Assembly (NCBI GenBank): GCA_911728435.2
Contig: OU452207.1
Location: 18,067,682-18,131,681 of the forward strand
Source of the DNA: Apoderus coryli
Taxonomy: Eukaryota > Arthropoda > Insecta > Coleoptera > Attelabidae
Direction of reading: 5' to 3'
Length of the DNA stretch: 64,000 bases
The notes beneath the pieces are model-generated. The model saw only the letters and a program-made list of their open reading frames with translations. It was not told the origin of the DNA and did no database searches. Positions within the stretch are counted from its first letter, which is position 1. Each line of letters opens with the position of its first letter. This document shows, piece by piece, positions 1 to 10,572 of this stretch. The translations under genes were made by a program, and so were the position numbers.

Positions 1-1018
1 GACATTTCACGAAAGGTCTGGCAACTGAATAATTGATGTGGTTGATTGCATATTGGGCATGAAATACTGCTATTTGAAACATAAGCAACTGCATGTTTAG
101 TTTTATTTGAATATGGAACAGATTTTGAACACTGGGGCTGTTTATCCGAATGCAAACTTCCTAATATTTGGCATCGAGATATTAGAAATTCTTGAAAATT
201 AGCAATAGTAGGCAAATCCTTTGGATATTTGTTGGCTGAACACGATTCGCACTCACGTTTTGTTGCGTTATCTAATTTATCACTAATTAGATAAATTAGA
301 ACCGTGTCCCATGAGTGAACTGGCAAATCCAAAAATTTTAAACATCTAGTATGTTTCAACATATTATCAACCAAAGTTTTTCACCCTGTGGATGATTCCT
401 TTGTTAACGCTGGATATTCAAAAATAGACTTTAAATGATTATTTATCATTACCTTTTTATTTTCAAATCGATTTTTGAGTAACTGCCACGCCACTGCATA
501 ATTTGCAGCCGACACCTGTATAGAATCGACAATAGCTAATGCATAATGTTTCAATGATGATTTTAAATACATAATGAAATTTCTGAATGTCTGATAATTC
601 TGTATTTGAATGGATAACTGACTGAAATGTGTCATAAAATGACATCCACTGATCATAATCACCATTGAAAGTTGGTAAACTTAATGTAGGCAACTTAACA
701 TTTGTTAACTGAATAGTCTGAAATGGTAATAGGTACCTCACTCCTATTCTGAATAATTCGCGTTGCTTTATCTAAACAATCGTAAAAACCATTTTCAAAA
801 GCGTCTCTCTCAATTTCCTGTTGATGGCTATCATCTAAGGAATTTATTTCACCCTGTATGTCTGAAAATTCTTTTATCAAATTTTGAAATCTATCTACCC
901 TAAGTTGTAATTGTATTACATCACCTGTATGTTCGTCAAAATCTGCTAAATATCTCGAAAATCGAGTTAATTGAACTTTAACTAACCCGCGTTTTTTTTC
1001 TAGAGTTTCCATTGCCAC
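1..1018 (-). pseudogene. BEL/Pao retrotransposon gag remnant (5' half of gag)
   Basis: Read on the minus strand from an ATG at 1018, this is the start of a BEL/Pao Gag polyprotein, which packages the element RNA. The first ~107 residues are charged and helical, as in the N-terminus of this family. The conserved gag block (DUF1759 type, with LPTFNGDYDQW and a following LSDIQKFHY) lies at about 690-580, in another frame. A zinc knuckle CPICNQPHQLFSC is readable near 30-70, and an upstream Cys pair (CESC) near 245. At least two frameshifts separate these blocks. The reading continues off the left edge. The 5' leader and LTR of the same element are displaced to 10131-10547 by the element at 1076-10128. 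Family assignment is firm; the copy is dead. Confidence 0.85.
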
Positions 1019-1200
1019 TGTTTATACCCAGATTAACGGAAAATATTTAAAGGATAATGTAAAGGACTGGTCTTACCCTGTTGAAAATGCCAGATAGAAC
1101 CATATAAAAAAAAATTTAATATGGATTAATACGGTTCATAGTGTGTATTTGAAACAGCAATTCCAAATTAAAAACATATTTGAAATAATTAGTATGAATC

Positions 1201-2995
1201 AGGATTGCCCACTAGAACCTGTTTACATCTAGAACGGATTTAATATGGTTTTATAAGCAAATCCAAATGCAAAAGCTATTGGGATTAATTTGTAGTTATC
1301 AGTTTCTATCAGGATTGCCCAATAGAACCTGTTTACATTTAGAACGGATTTAATATGGTTTTATAAGCAAATCCAAATGCAAAAGCTATTGGGATTAATT
1401 TGTAGTTATCAGGTTCTATCAGGATTGCCCAATAGAACCTATTTACATTTAGAACGGATTTAATATGGTTTTATAAGCAAATCCAAATGCAAAAGCTATT
1501 GGGATTAATTTGTATTTATCAGATTCTATCAGGATTGCCCAATAGAACCTGTTTACATTTAGAACGGATTTAATATGGTTTTATAAGCAAATCCAAATGC
1601 AAAAGCTATTGGGATTAATTTGTAGTTATCAGTTTCTATCAGGATTGCCCAATAGAACCTATTTACATTTAGAACGGATTTAATATGGTTTTATAAGCAA
1701 ATCCAAATGCAAAAGCTATTGGGATTAATTTGTAGTTATCAGTTTCTATCAGGATTGCCCAATAGAACCTGTTTATATTTAGAACGGATTTAATATGGTT
1801 TTATAAGCAAATCCAAATACAAAAGCCATTGGGATTAATTTGTAGTTATCAGTTTCTATCAGGATTGCCCAATAGAACCTGTTTACATTTAGAACGTTTT
1901 TAAAATGGTTTTATAAGCAAATCCAAATGCAAAAGCTATAGGGATTAATTTGTATTTATCAGATTCTATCAGGATTGCCCAATAGAACCTGTTTACATTT
2001 AGAACGGATTTAATATGGTTTTATAAGCAAATCCAAATGCAAAAGCTATTGGGATTAATTTGCATTTATCAGATTCTAGCAGGATTGCCCAATAGAACCT
2101 GTTTACATTTAGAACGGATGTAATATGGTTTTATAAGCAAATCCAAATGCAGAAGCTATTGGGATTAATTTGTATTTATCAGATTCTATCAGGATTGCCC
2201 AATAGAACCTGTTTACATTTAGAACGGATTTAATATGGTTTTATAAGCAAATCCAAATGCAAAAGCTATTGGGATTAATTTGTATTTATCAGATTCTATC
2301 AGGATTGCCCAATAGAACCTGTTTACATTTAGAACGGATTTAATATGGTTTTATAAGCAAATCCAAATGCAAAAGCTATTGGGATTAATTTGTAGTTATC
2401 AGTTTCTATCAGGATTGCCCAATAGAACCTGTTTACATTTAGAACGTTTTAATATGGTTCTATAAGCAAATCCAAATGCAAAAGCTAATGGAATTAATTA
2501 GTAGTTATCAGTTTCTATCAGGATTGCCCAATAGAACCTCTTTACATTTAGAACGGATTTAATATGTTTTATAAGCAAATCCAAATGCAAGGGCTATTGG
2601 GATTAATTTGTATTTATCAGATTCTATCAGGATTGCCCAATAGAACCTGTTTACGTTTAGAACGGATTTAATAGGGTTTTATAAGAAAATCCAAATGCAA
2701 AAGCTGTTGGAATTAATTTGTAGTTATCAGATTCAATCAGGATTGCCCACTAGAACCTGTCTACATCTAGAACGGATTTAATATGGTTTTATAAGCAAAT
2801 GCAAAAGGTATTGGGATTAATTTGTAGTTATCAATTTCTATCAGGATTGCCCAATAGAACCTGTTTACATTTAGAACGGATTTAATATGGTTTTATAAGC
2901 AAATCCAAATGCAAAAGCTATTGGGATTAATTTGTAGTTATCAGATTCAATCAGGATTGCCCACTAGAACCTGTTTAAATCTAGAACGGATTTAA
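1201..2995. repeat. 110-bp tandem satellite, about 17 copies
   Basis: The anchor AGGATTGCCC recurs at 1201, 1311, 1421, 1531, 1641, 1751, 1861, 1971, 2081, 2191, 2301, 2411, 2520, 2629, 2739, 2843 and 2953. The spacing is 110 bp except for a few small deletions. Copies differ by a few bases, and the first and the last few share variants (CACTAGAACC) absent from the middle. A more diverged copy seems to lie at 1090-1200, next to the inverted repeat. The unit shares the order TAGAACC ... TTTAATATGG with the sequence beside the left end of the 9-kb element. Confidence 0.95.
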
Positions 2996-3727
2996 ATGTA
3001 AATCCCTGTATATTATTATAAATAAATTATAACTCTTCAATTTTGTTGAAAAACGTTAAGGTCTATAGTATTATAGAATTACTTACCTCTTCGTCGAATT
3101 AATTTTCATTTATTTTTATTATTTTTTATATATGTCTAGAATTATTGTCTTAAAAAACCATAACTTTGGGATTTGTGGAAGCAAAAAAAAGTCTGCACTC
3201 GGTTACATGTACTTTTTTTCTATTTTAAAATTACATGTCAATATTTGTCTCAATGTTCACCTAAAACAAAATATAAAATATTTTATATAGCAAAATATTA
3301 ATAATACTTAATCGGTGAGTAGAAACAAGTACGTTTTATCACTTCACCAAACATAATGTTTTCATAAATAAGTGTTTTAGGTCATTTTATACGTAAATAA
3401 GTACTTGTTGAACCAAATTTGGTAAACCATACTACTGAACATTTCTAAGTTCTGAACTTTTGGCAAAATAAAAAAAAAAACATAACTACCTAAAAATCTT
3501 ACTGGGCTTGCCTGAAGACAGCAGATACACCACATAGCCACATAGTAAACTTGGTCTACATACGCGATATAAAATGAGTGCCTTAGAGAATCTCGTGAAA
3601 AGTGTATAAAACGGATAAAAAGTAAACCCAATATTTTTGTCGACTATAAAATAAAGATGGTAGGACTTTTTTTATAGAAAAAAGTATAACATAAAATTGT
3701 AATTGAATAATACTAACTTTCCGTTCC
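2996..3727. other. A+T-rich spacer
   Basis: There is no open frame with recognisable content, and the small open frame at 3377-3631 shows no domain. The spacer lies between the 110-bp array and the last exon-like segment of the minus-strand gene. Confidence 0.5.
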
Positions 3728-3846
3728 TCATGTCTTATTGTCTAAAATATCTTCACTCTCTACGTTTATTTCTTCAGAGGTTTCCGTATTCTCTTTTAAA
3801 TTATTATTTTTCATCCCATCTAAAAAAACTTTCAAGTCATGACTAA
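3728..3846 (-). CDS. Exon-like segment D of a minus-strand gene inside the 9-kb element (C-terminal coding part)
   Basis: On the minus strand an AG at 3848-3847 is followed by a frame that stays open for 39 codons and ends at TGA (3730-3728). The peptide is acidic, with SHDLKVFLDGMKNNN near its start and a Glu/Asp-rich tail ending DNKT. It opens with two bases that complete the single base left by segment C, so the two join in phase across a 104-bp intron with a GTAAGT donor. No family is recognised. It may be a gene of the mobile element itself or a captured host gene. The call rests on splice borders and phase only. Confidence 0.45.
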
Positions 3847-3950
3847 CTTTTTGTGGAAAAGTTAGACATTGGAATATTAAAATATCAGTTATGAAAATAC
3901 TGTTAAGCAGTTCATTACATAAACAATACTTTTATTTAATTGGTACTTAC

Positions 3951-4049
3951 CACAGCTCTGCCGGGGCGCCCTATTAATATCGGATACCTTTATCCCAATC
4001 CAGGTATTTACTTTTGATAACTGGGTACGCATGGCGAATTCATCAGTCC
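3951..4049 (-). CDS. Exon-like segment C of the same minus-strand gene
   Basis: The 99-nt segment has an AG acceptor at 4051-4050 and a consensus donor GTAAGT starting at 3950. One frame is open throughout (2 + 32 codons + 1 base), reading TDEFAMRTQLSKVNTW and then IGIKVSDINRAP. It joins segment D in phase. The acceptor lacks a strong pyrimidine tract (AATTAAAAAG), which lowers confidence. There is no recognised domain. Confidence 0.45.
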
Positions 4050-5118
4050 CTTTTTAATTAAATAAAATGTTGTAATATCTGAAAATGCAAAACGAATCAG
4101 TTCCATTTATTGGCTTCAGATATGCCATCTAAATATGCCCAAACAGAAATAAAATTTGAATAAATAGGCCATTCTTACAGCGAGCGGTGTGCAATTTTAA
4201 TAGCAAAGTAAAAAACAAGTGTCACCACAAATATGTTTTATATTAACGTCTTTATAGAGACACGTTTCGAGAGTATAATACACTCATCATTAGCCTGCAG
4301 CAACCTAGCGCTGGAAAACCGAACAATTAAACATTCACATTTCAATGCAGAACCTGTACTGGGGAGCATTTAAGAGTTTAAATGGTAAAACGTAAGTATT
4401 TACAATACAAACATTGTAATAACGGTATTTATATTGCTACAGACTGATGATGAGAGTGATATATCACGGAAACATGTTTATATAGTAATTCCGACTAATA
4501 TCTGCATTGATAATTAAAGTATTATTAGAATCATGCTGCTAAAAATATTGGAGATGTCCTCGGACAGGGTTCTTGTTAATTTTCCAGACTGAATAAGAGA
4601 TATTATAATTAGGTGGATGAGACAGAAATGTACTTGAAGATTAATATTGAAATATAGAAAGAATCTTCCAGATGACAAATTTGTCCACAAACAAAACCTT
4701 AAATTGCAGACGTATAAGAATCATAGAACAACGGCAGACTTCTTATCGCACTGAATACAGAATTTGTTTAAAAACATTGCAAAGAATAATAAATTAAATT
4801 ATTGGTGTGGAAATAAAATAAACTTCCTGAATTGGTTTTTTTAACTTTGTGTCATAAGGAAAATCTGCCTCATGATCATAATGAAACCTATAAAACGGTA
4901 GCAAGTGAGAACCCAAAAGTTCTATTTTAGTCATGATATCAATGATACTTGAACGTTCAAAATTATACGGTTTTCAAAATACCAAAGCTACCTTCTAAGG
5001 AGAAACTGTGTTCTTGGTAAGGACCAAGAACACAGTTTCTACAAAAATAGCAAGCAAACACTTTATAAACTACTAAGTACTAGATGGATAAAGCTAAATA
5101 ATATGATTTCACTCTTAC
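4050..5118. other. Putative intron between segments C and B
   Basis: A+T-rich, with no supported coding block. A recurrent motif, CACGTTTCGAGAGTATAA with ACTCATCAT following (about 4260-4290), looks like a dispersed-repeat fragment. A perfect hairpin at 5001-5040 lies inside this stretch. Confidence 0.4.
5001..5040. repeat. Perfect hairpin, 18-bp arms and 4-nt loop
   Basis: AGAAACTGTGTTCTTGGT (5001-5018) is followed by AAGG and then the exact reverse complement (5023-5040). Such short perfect foldbacks can be replication or repair products, or small structured RNA stems. Nothing nearby indicates a function. Confidence 0.9.
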
Positions 5119-5328
5119 TTAGTTTTGAAACAACGTCGAAGACATTTTTTGCAACCATTGAACATTTAATAACTCATTTGTTGCTTTCAGTTGTTCCCTC
5201 AAATTATTTAGTCTCATTGGCTTTCGTGAATTTTCTTTCAGAATTTCCTCTGGGTTTAACATTTTAATTCGCTTTTCCCTTATCTGCGTTTTTTTCGCTT
5301 ATCTGCGTTTTCAGAGCATCAATATCGT
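5119..5328 (-). CDS. Exon-like segment B, probably coiled coil, with a 19-bp duplication
   Basis: The acceptor is good (TTGTTTTAG before 5328). The frame begins DIDALKTQI and then breaks because a ~19-bp stretch containing CGCAGATAAG is directly repeated, shifting the frame by one. The coding sense resumes as REKRIKMLNPEEILKEN and later LREQLKATNELLNVQWLQK, an amphipathic charged pattern typical of coiled coils. It ends at an in-frame TAA that abuts a possible GTAAGA donor (5118). It may therefore be a terminal exon or a damaged internal one. Phase with segments A and C is not clean, so the link to them is weaker than C to D. Confidence 0.4.
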
Positions 5329-5407
5329 CTAAAACAACATGATTTATTTAGATTTACAGACGAATATAAATTTAAAAAGTAATCAATAATAAAACTAGCA
5401 AAAATAC

Positions 5408-5522
5408 CTTCAATATATAAAATACAAAGGTTTGTAAGTTTTTTATATCTTCGGTGATCCAATCCAATCCAATCTCCTGTACTATATCATCATCACGGAA
5501 TCTGAGATAAGCATACCCCATA
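5408..5522 (-). CDS. Exon-like segment A, candidate first coding exon
   Basis: A pyrimidine-rich acceptor (ACTCTTTTTAG) ends at 5523. One base later an ATG opens a 38-codon frame beginning MGYAYLRFRDDDIVQEIGLD. The other two frames are closed. The segment ends at a GT donor (GTATTT from 5407). The ATG could be the start codon, with a 5' untranslated exon upstream, but no promoter can be assigned. No known family is recognised. Confidence 0.4.
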
Positions 5523-5778
5523 CTAAAAAGAGTAAAAAGTTCTTAAATATTGTCATTAATTCTCAATTCTTAATATAATAATAAATTATCATTAATTCTT
5601 TAGATCTTCTTTCATCTCCCAAAAGTCTTAAATGTGTGTATAAATTGAAGAAAATTTAATAAAATAAAAATTGTTAAATTAACTACGAATAATGTTCCAT
5701 ATTTCACCGTTTTGGAAAATTTAACACATTTGTTTTATTAATTGATTGTGGTGAAATATCTATTATTACAGTACCTAT

Positions 5779-6172
5779 ATGTACAGGGTGTATTCTGGTT
5801 GATGGTATACACTTTGTTTTGTTGTTTTGGGAAAAGTAACTAAGTACGAATATTTTGAAAATGTAAGTAATTACTTAAGTTGGATTTTTTCGATATAGTT
5901 AATTAGGTAGACAACTATTAAAACGTTTTTTTCTTTATTAACGTTGATAAAGTTCACAAGAATAAATGTATTCTACCACTTCACCCAAATTACATATTAT
6001 AGTGACAATATTATTGTATGCTGATAGATTAGGTATTAGTACAGCTAATACACACAATTAGCTGTCGTATTAGGTTGATCTGAATAATCACTTACATTTT
6101 CAAAACAATCGTATGGTTACTTGTCGCAAAACTTGCAATATACCATCGACCAGCAATCAACCTATATCTTAT
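5779..6172. mobile_element. Short inverted-repeat element (MITE-like) with ACAGGGTGT-type end
   Basis: The left arm (TACAGGGTGTATTCTGGTTG, then AAAAGTAACTAAG, then TTTTGAAAATGTAAGTAATTA) is matched in reverse complement by the right arm (about 6088-6172). A half copy of the same family lies at 52207-52340, where the CACCCTGTA end is intact. There is no coding capacity. It is a small non-autonomous DNA element nested in the 9-kb element. Confidence 0.7.
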
Positions 6173-7491
6173 ACAAGTAACCATAGGTACCAAAGATTAA
6201 TATACATAATATATTATTTATATTAATCTTTCCCTATACTGTGTATCTAATACATTGCGTGCTACTAATGATAATGATTACTATAATATTATATTAGCAG
6301 AGCATAGGCTATGTTTTTTATTCCTTATAAAGACAATGATATACCTTGGTAAAAAGAATAATTTATTTGCTTACCTGCTTCTTATAATAATAATCACAAC
6401 ACACAACACAAAGTTATTTAGTTATTTTATGCTGTTAGATAGTCATAGATGAAAGATATTATAATATATATTTAGGTTAGCATTTACACTTATTTTATTA
6501 CACAATTGAGATAGAGTAATTAACATATTATTGATAATGAAAAACAAAACATAAACCGACGCCATAACAAAACACGTGTTGTTTGTGTGTGGTATTGGGT
6601 TAGATTAAGAAAAAAATTGTACCGCAGCAGTGTTGTCATAGGGAATTATCAAATTGTAACATATTTTATTCGACAATTCCAAAATCAAGATTATTACAGA
6701 CTTTGTTGTCTGATTATTATGCATGAGTTTATTCAGTTGACGATAGTTTTTTATTGTTTTCTGGAATATATAACGACGACATAGAGATTGCAACAGATGT
6801 TTTAATTACATTTAGATATATTGACTTTTTATAAATATAAAGACAATAACAAAATATGCGCCATAGCAATTAATATAATAATAGATAATAGGTATATAAA
6901 TATACGCTATTATTGTTATAGATAGAGAATAGTAGGTATTAAATAAGCTACCAAAATTGAGTTATGACGACATACATGTTGTATTCACACACACTTCTGC
7001 ATGTGATTGTATTAATATTCATGTCTTCCCCATTCTATAGTAATTTTGAAATATATTATGATATAATTCTATACCGTGTCAGAAGTCAGCTGCAATCGGC
7101 AACACTGAACTCTGAACTACTCCCAAGCGTCAAGCATAAACTACTATACCTACTTACTAGTTGCCAGATTTAGTTCAAATCCGCAGTTTTGTCGCGATTT
7201 TCTTCAAAAAATATACATATATATATTTGAGTTTTTTTCTTATTAGTTATTTTTTTATTTATTTAGTTATCATGTTATCGGCAAAACCAGGAGCAAATGT
7301 ATGTTCATGCCACCGCAATTGTGACTCTTTTGATATACTTTGCTATCTTTTCGTATGGAAAAAATGTAATTAAATTTTGAATACCTATCTGTGCGTTAGT
7401 AAAAGTTACTAGGTATATAATTATGTATATAGGTAGGTAATATCAAAGATTAATGTACATTAATCTTTGGTAATAGTGATGGCTATACCTC
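6173..7491. other. A+T-rich spacer without supported genes
   Basis: It contains AT-rich simple sequence and motifs related to element ends (CGGCAACACTGA near 7097; an imperfect palindrome of AAAGATTAAT at 6193-6231). Small open frames here have biased composition and no domain, so I do not call them genes. Confidence 0.5.
7445..7468. repeat. Perfect 24-bp palindrome
   Basis: AAAGATTAATGT is followed directly by its exact reverse complement ACATTAATCTTT. A related imperfect palindrome lies at 6193-6231, so this is probably the remains of a repeated element end. Confidence 0.85.
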
Positions 7492-7716
7492 GGCAACACT
7501 GAGTATTAGCATTGTGTTTATTATAATATAGTGTGTCAGCGCTTGGTTAGTACCATCATCTAACAACAGACGGCGTTATCAACTTCAGTCGTTCATTAAT
7601 AAATTTCTGGTATATGATAACGCCATCTGTTGTTAGTTGACAGGTACTATCCAAGCGCTGAGACACTATATTATAATAAACACAATGGTATTAGTAAATG
7701 GTCAGCGTTGCCGGTT
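7492..7716. mobile_element. Foldback element (MITE-like)
   Basis: Arms of about 70-80 bp are inverted: CATTGTGTTTATTATAATAT plus CAGCGCTTGG plus ACAGACGGCGTTATC on the left, and the complements on the right ending at 7687. A second inverted block (CGGCAACACTGA and TCAGCGTTGCCG) lies just outside. GTATTAG is present as a direct repeat beside both inner arms, which could be a target duplication. No coding capacity. Confidence 0.75.
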
Positions 7717-8129
7717 GTAACATAATAATTATTATTATGATTTTGCACTTAACTAAATCTGGTACTAAATTTGTACTGTAAGATGAATCTAATGAATCTG
7801 TACTAGGATTTTTTATATACTAAATTGGCCAACAATTGACCTGTTTTCTTGGTGACGTAACATAATATGTTCTAAAATCTGTGCAGCTATAATAACATTA
7901 TATTATTATGTTTAAGCATGTTATCGGCAACAGTGGATATGGTAAGAAAATCATAACTATTTTGGCAACACACAAAAAACAAAGTAGTAGTTGTCTTTAT
8001 AAAGACAATGACCTCACCTATCTATATAATTACTGTTTAGGTATATAATTTATTTTAATAACTTAAAACGCCGTGTTGTTTTATGCAATAATTTCTTAAA
8101 ATAAAGAGCTCAAGAAATCTGCATTATTT
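7717..8129. other. A+T-rich spacer
   Basis: No open frame or repeat structure that I can support, apart from short motifs shared with the foldback element to the left. Confidence 0.4.
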
Positions 8130-9848
8130 AGGATAACGGAAATGAATGAAATTTTTTATTGAATCCGAATTGAAACCAATCGTATCGTGGAAATTCTTAT
8201 TCAGCAATTCTATATTAAACGCAATTGAAATAAGCAGTAAACTAATTCAAACTGATAAAACCAAATTAATTATTTGATTTAGAATGCCTTATTGAAACCA
8301 ATAAATTCCAAATAAAGAATTTCTTATTAATCCATATTGAAACCAATTCGTTTCATGGTAATTTTTATTCAGTACTTCCATATTAAACGTAATTGAAATA
8401 AGCAGTTTTATGCCGCATAAAAACTAATTCAAACTGATAAAACCAAATTAAACATTTGATTTGGAATGCCTTATTGAAACCAACAATTCCCAAATAAAGA
8501 ATTTCTTATTAATCCATATTGAAACCAATTCGTTTTATGGCAATTTTTATTCAGTAATTCCATATTAAACGCAATTGAAATAAGCAGTTTTATACCGCAT
8601 AAAAACTAATTCAAACTGATAAAACCAAATTAAACCTTTCATTTGTAATGCCTTATTGAAACCAATAAATTCCAAATAAGGAATTTCTTATTAATCCATA
8701 TTGAAACCAATTCGTTTCATGGTAATTTTTATTCAGTACTTCCATATTAAACGCAATTGAAATAAGCAGTTTTATGCCGCATAAAAACTAATTCAAACTG
8801 ATAAAACCAAATTAAACATTTGATTTGGAATGCCTTATTGAAACCAACAATTCCCAAATAAAGAATTTCTTATTAATCCATATTGAAACCAATTCGTTTT
8901 ATGGCAATTTTTATTCAGTAATTCCATATTAAACGCAATTGAAATAAGCAGTTTTATACCGCATAAAAACTAATTCAAACTGATAAAACCAAATTAAACC
9001 TTTCATTTGGAATGCCTTATTGAAACCAATAAATTCCAAATAAAGAATTTCTTATTAATCCATATTGAAACCAATTCGTTTCATGGTAATTTTTATTCAG
9101 TACTTCCATATTAAACGCAATTGAAATAAGCAGTTTTATGCCACATAAAAACTAATTCAAACTGATAAAACCAAATTAAACCTTTCATTTGGAATGCCTT
9201 ATTGAAACCAATAAATTCCAAATAAGGAATTTCTTATTAATCCATATTGAAACCAATTCGTTTCATGGTAATTTTTATTCAGTACTTCCATATTAAACGC
9301 AATTGAAATAAGCAGTTTTATGCCGCATAAAAACTAATTCAAACTGATAAAACCAAATTAAACATTTGATTTGGAATGCCTTATTGAAACCAACAATTCC
9401 CAAATAAAGAATTTCTTATTAATCCATATTGAAACCAATTCGTTTTATGGCAATTTTTATTCAGTAATTCCATATTAAACGCAATTGAAATAAGCAGTTT
9501 TATACCGCATAAAAACTAATTCAAACTGATAAAACCAAATTAAACATTTGATTTGGAATACCTTATTGAAACCATTAAATTCCAAATAAAGAATTTCTTA
9601 TTAATCCATATTGAAACCAATTCGTTCCATGGTAATTTTTATTCAGTACTTCCATATTAAACGCAATTGAAATAAGCAGTTTTATGCCGCATAAAAACTA
9701 ATTCAAACTGATAAAACCAAATTAAACATTTGATTTGGAATGCCTTATTGAAACCAACAATTCCCAAATAAAGAATTTCTTATTAATCCATATTGAAACC
9801 AATTCGTTTTATGGCAATTTTTATTCAGTAATTCCATATTAAACACTA
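8130..9848. repeat. 182-bp tandem satellite, about 9-10 copies, partly dimeric
   Basis: TTCTTATTAA recurs at 8321, 8503, 8685, 8867, 9049, 9231, 9413, 9595 and 9777, exactly 182 bp apart, with a diverged copy before the first. Each unit has two internal TATTGAAACCAA half-motifs about 45 bp apart. Two subtypes can be told apart by linked variants (CGTTTCATGGT/GTACTTCC/ATGCCGC against CGTTTTATGGC/GTAATTCC/ATACCGC). Confidence 0.95.
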
Positions 9849-10128
9849 TTCATTTTAACCTATTAAATCCGTATAAAACCCACTTTGTTTTGAATCTGTA
9901 ATGGCATATTAGATCTAATCATATTTAAAACTTATAGAGACCAATACAATTCCATTGATGTGTTTTATATGTATATCCAAATAAACCCAAACCATATTGA
10001 ATCATATAAGATTACTATTAAAATAACATAGAGCTTGTCAAAGCCAGATTAAAACCTACATTCACTTATAGATACTTATAGATCCAGATCAAGTTTTAAT
10101 ATGATTCTATACGGTATTTTCAACAGGG
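9849..10128. other. Right subterminal region of the 9-kb element
   Basis: Unique A+T-rich sequence between the 182-bp array and the right inverted repeat. It includes CCATATTGAATCATATAAG, which resembles the CCATATTGAAACCAATTCG part of the 182-bp unit. The array may therefore have grown from this subterminal sequence. No coding signal. Confidence 0.5.
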
Positions 10129-10130
10129 TA

Positions 10131-10335
10131 CGTTTGCACAATAATTCTGTGTTGAATTCGTTCTTTTTGTGTCGATTTACGCTTGACCTGCTCCTAACGA
10201 TCGCTTCTTCTATAAACCTCCGCCCTCCAATTGTTGAGCGACGGCGTCGGTCGTCTGATGTTGCTGCGCGTCACTAAGTAGTACCAATTGCACACAACTT
10301 GTGTTTGGCAAAAGATCCGGCTCGAAGGACCAAAA
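10131..10335 (-). other. BEL/Pao 5' leader with primer-binding-site region
   Basis: On the minus strand TTTTGGTCCTTCGAGCCGG follows the LTR end directly. This matches the leader position of BEL/Pao elements, where the tRNA primer pairs. The leader is cut off from its gag (1018) by the 9-kb insertion. Confidence 0.65.
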
Positions 10336-10547
10336 TGTTTTGTTGGGGCAATTTAAATTGTTTCAAATCGACCAACACATCCTTTTTGTATGTTCGTTAC
10401 TATTAAAAACACTTATTCTGTTTATAAATGACTATTTTATGTATATGTTTGATAAGTGGACTGTATTCGATTTTTGACAACAACTAATTCTAAATGACAG
10501 TAAAAAATTACATTGCATATTAGAAACAGTGTTACAGGATGTTAACA
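10336..10547 (-). repeat. LTR of the split BEL/Pao element
   Basis: About 212 bp, beginning TGTTAACATCC and ending CAACAAAACA on the minus strand, with the 5'-TG...CA-3' termini of LTRs. It lies immediately upstream of the leader. The partner LTR is outside the window, so the boundary is inferred from termini only. Confidence 0.6.
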
Positions 10548-10572
10548 AATATGCGTTTAACAGTTTCGTATA

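Larger units (their letters stand above)
1076..10128. mobile_element. 9.05-kb DNA element with terminal inverted repeats and TA duplication, inserted in a BEL/Pao element
   Basis: The left end reads CCCTGTTGAAAATGCC and continues with ATAGAACCATAT. The reverse complement of the right end reads CCCTGTTGAAAATACC and continues with ATAGAATCATAT. The repeat is about 35 bp with a few mismatches, and TA flanks both sides (1074-1075 and 10129-10130). The outside sequences are the gag side and the LTR side of one BEL/Pao element, so this is an insertion. Inside, from left to right, are a 110-bp tandem array, a group of minus-strand exon-like segments, smaller foldback elements, and a 182-bp tandem array. 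I see no recognisable transposase, so the superfamily is undetermined. TA duplication fits Tc1/mariner-like integration, but the size and arrays are unusual for that group. Confidence 0.8.

Noticed and set aside
1201..2995. CRISPR array
   Set aside because: The 110-bp units are contiguous with no spacers, in eukaryotic A+T-rich DNA.
6255..7373. Small plus- and minus-strand open frames
   Set aside because: Tyr/Ile/Leu-rich composition expected from A+T-rich DNA, no domain, overlapping on both strands.
1076..10128. piggyBac element (ends begin CCCT)
   Set aside because: The flank is TA, not TTAA on both sides (TTA left, TACG right), and no piggyBac transposase is seen.
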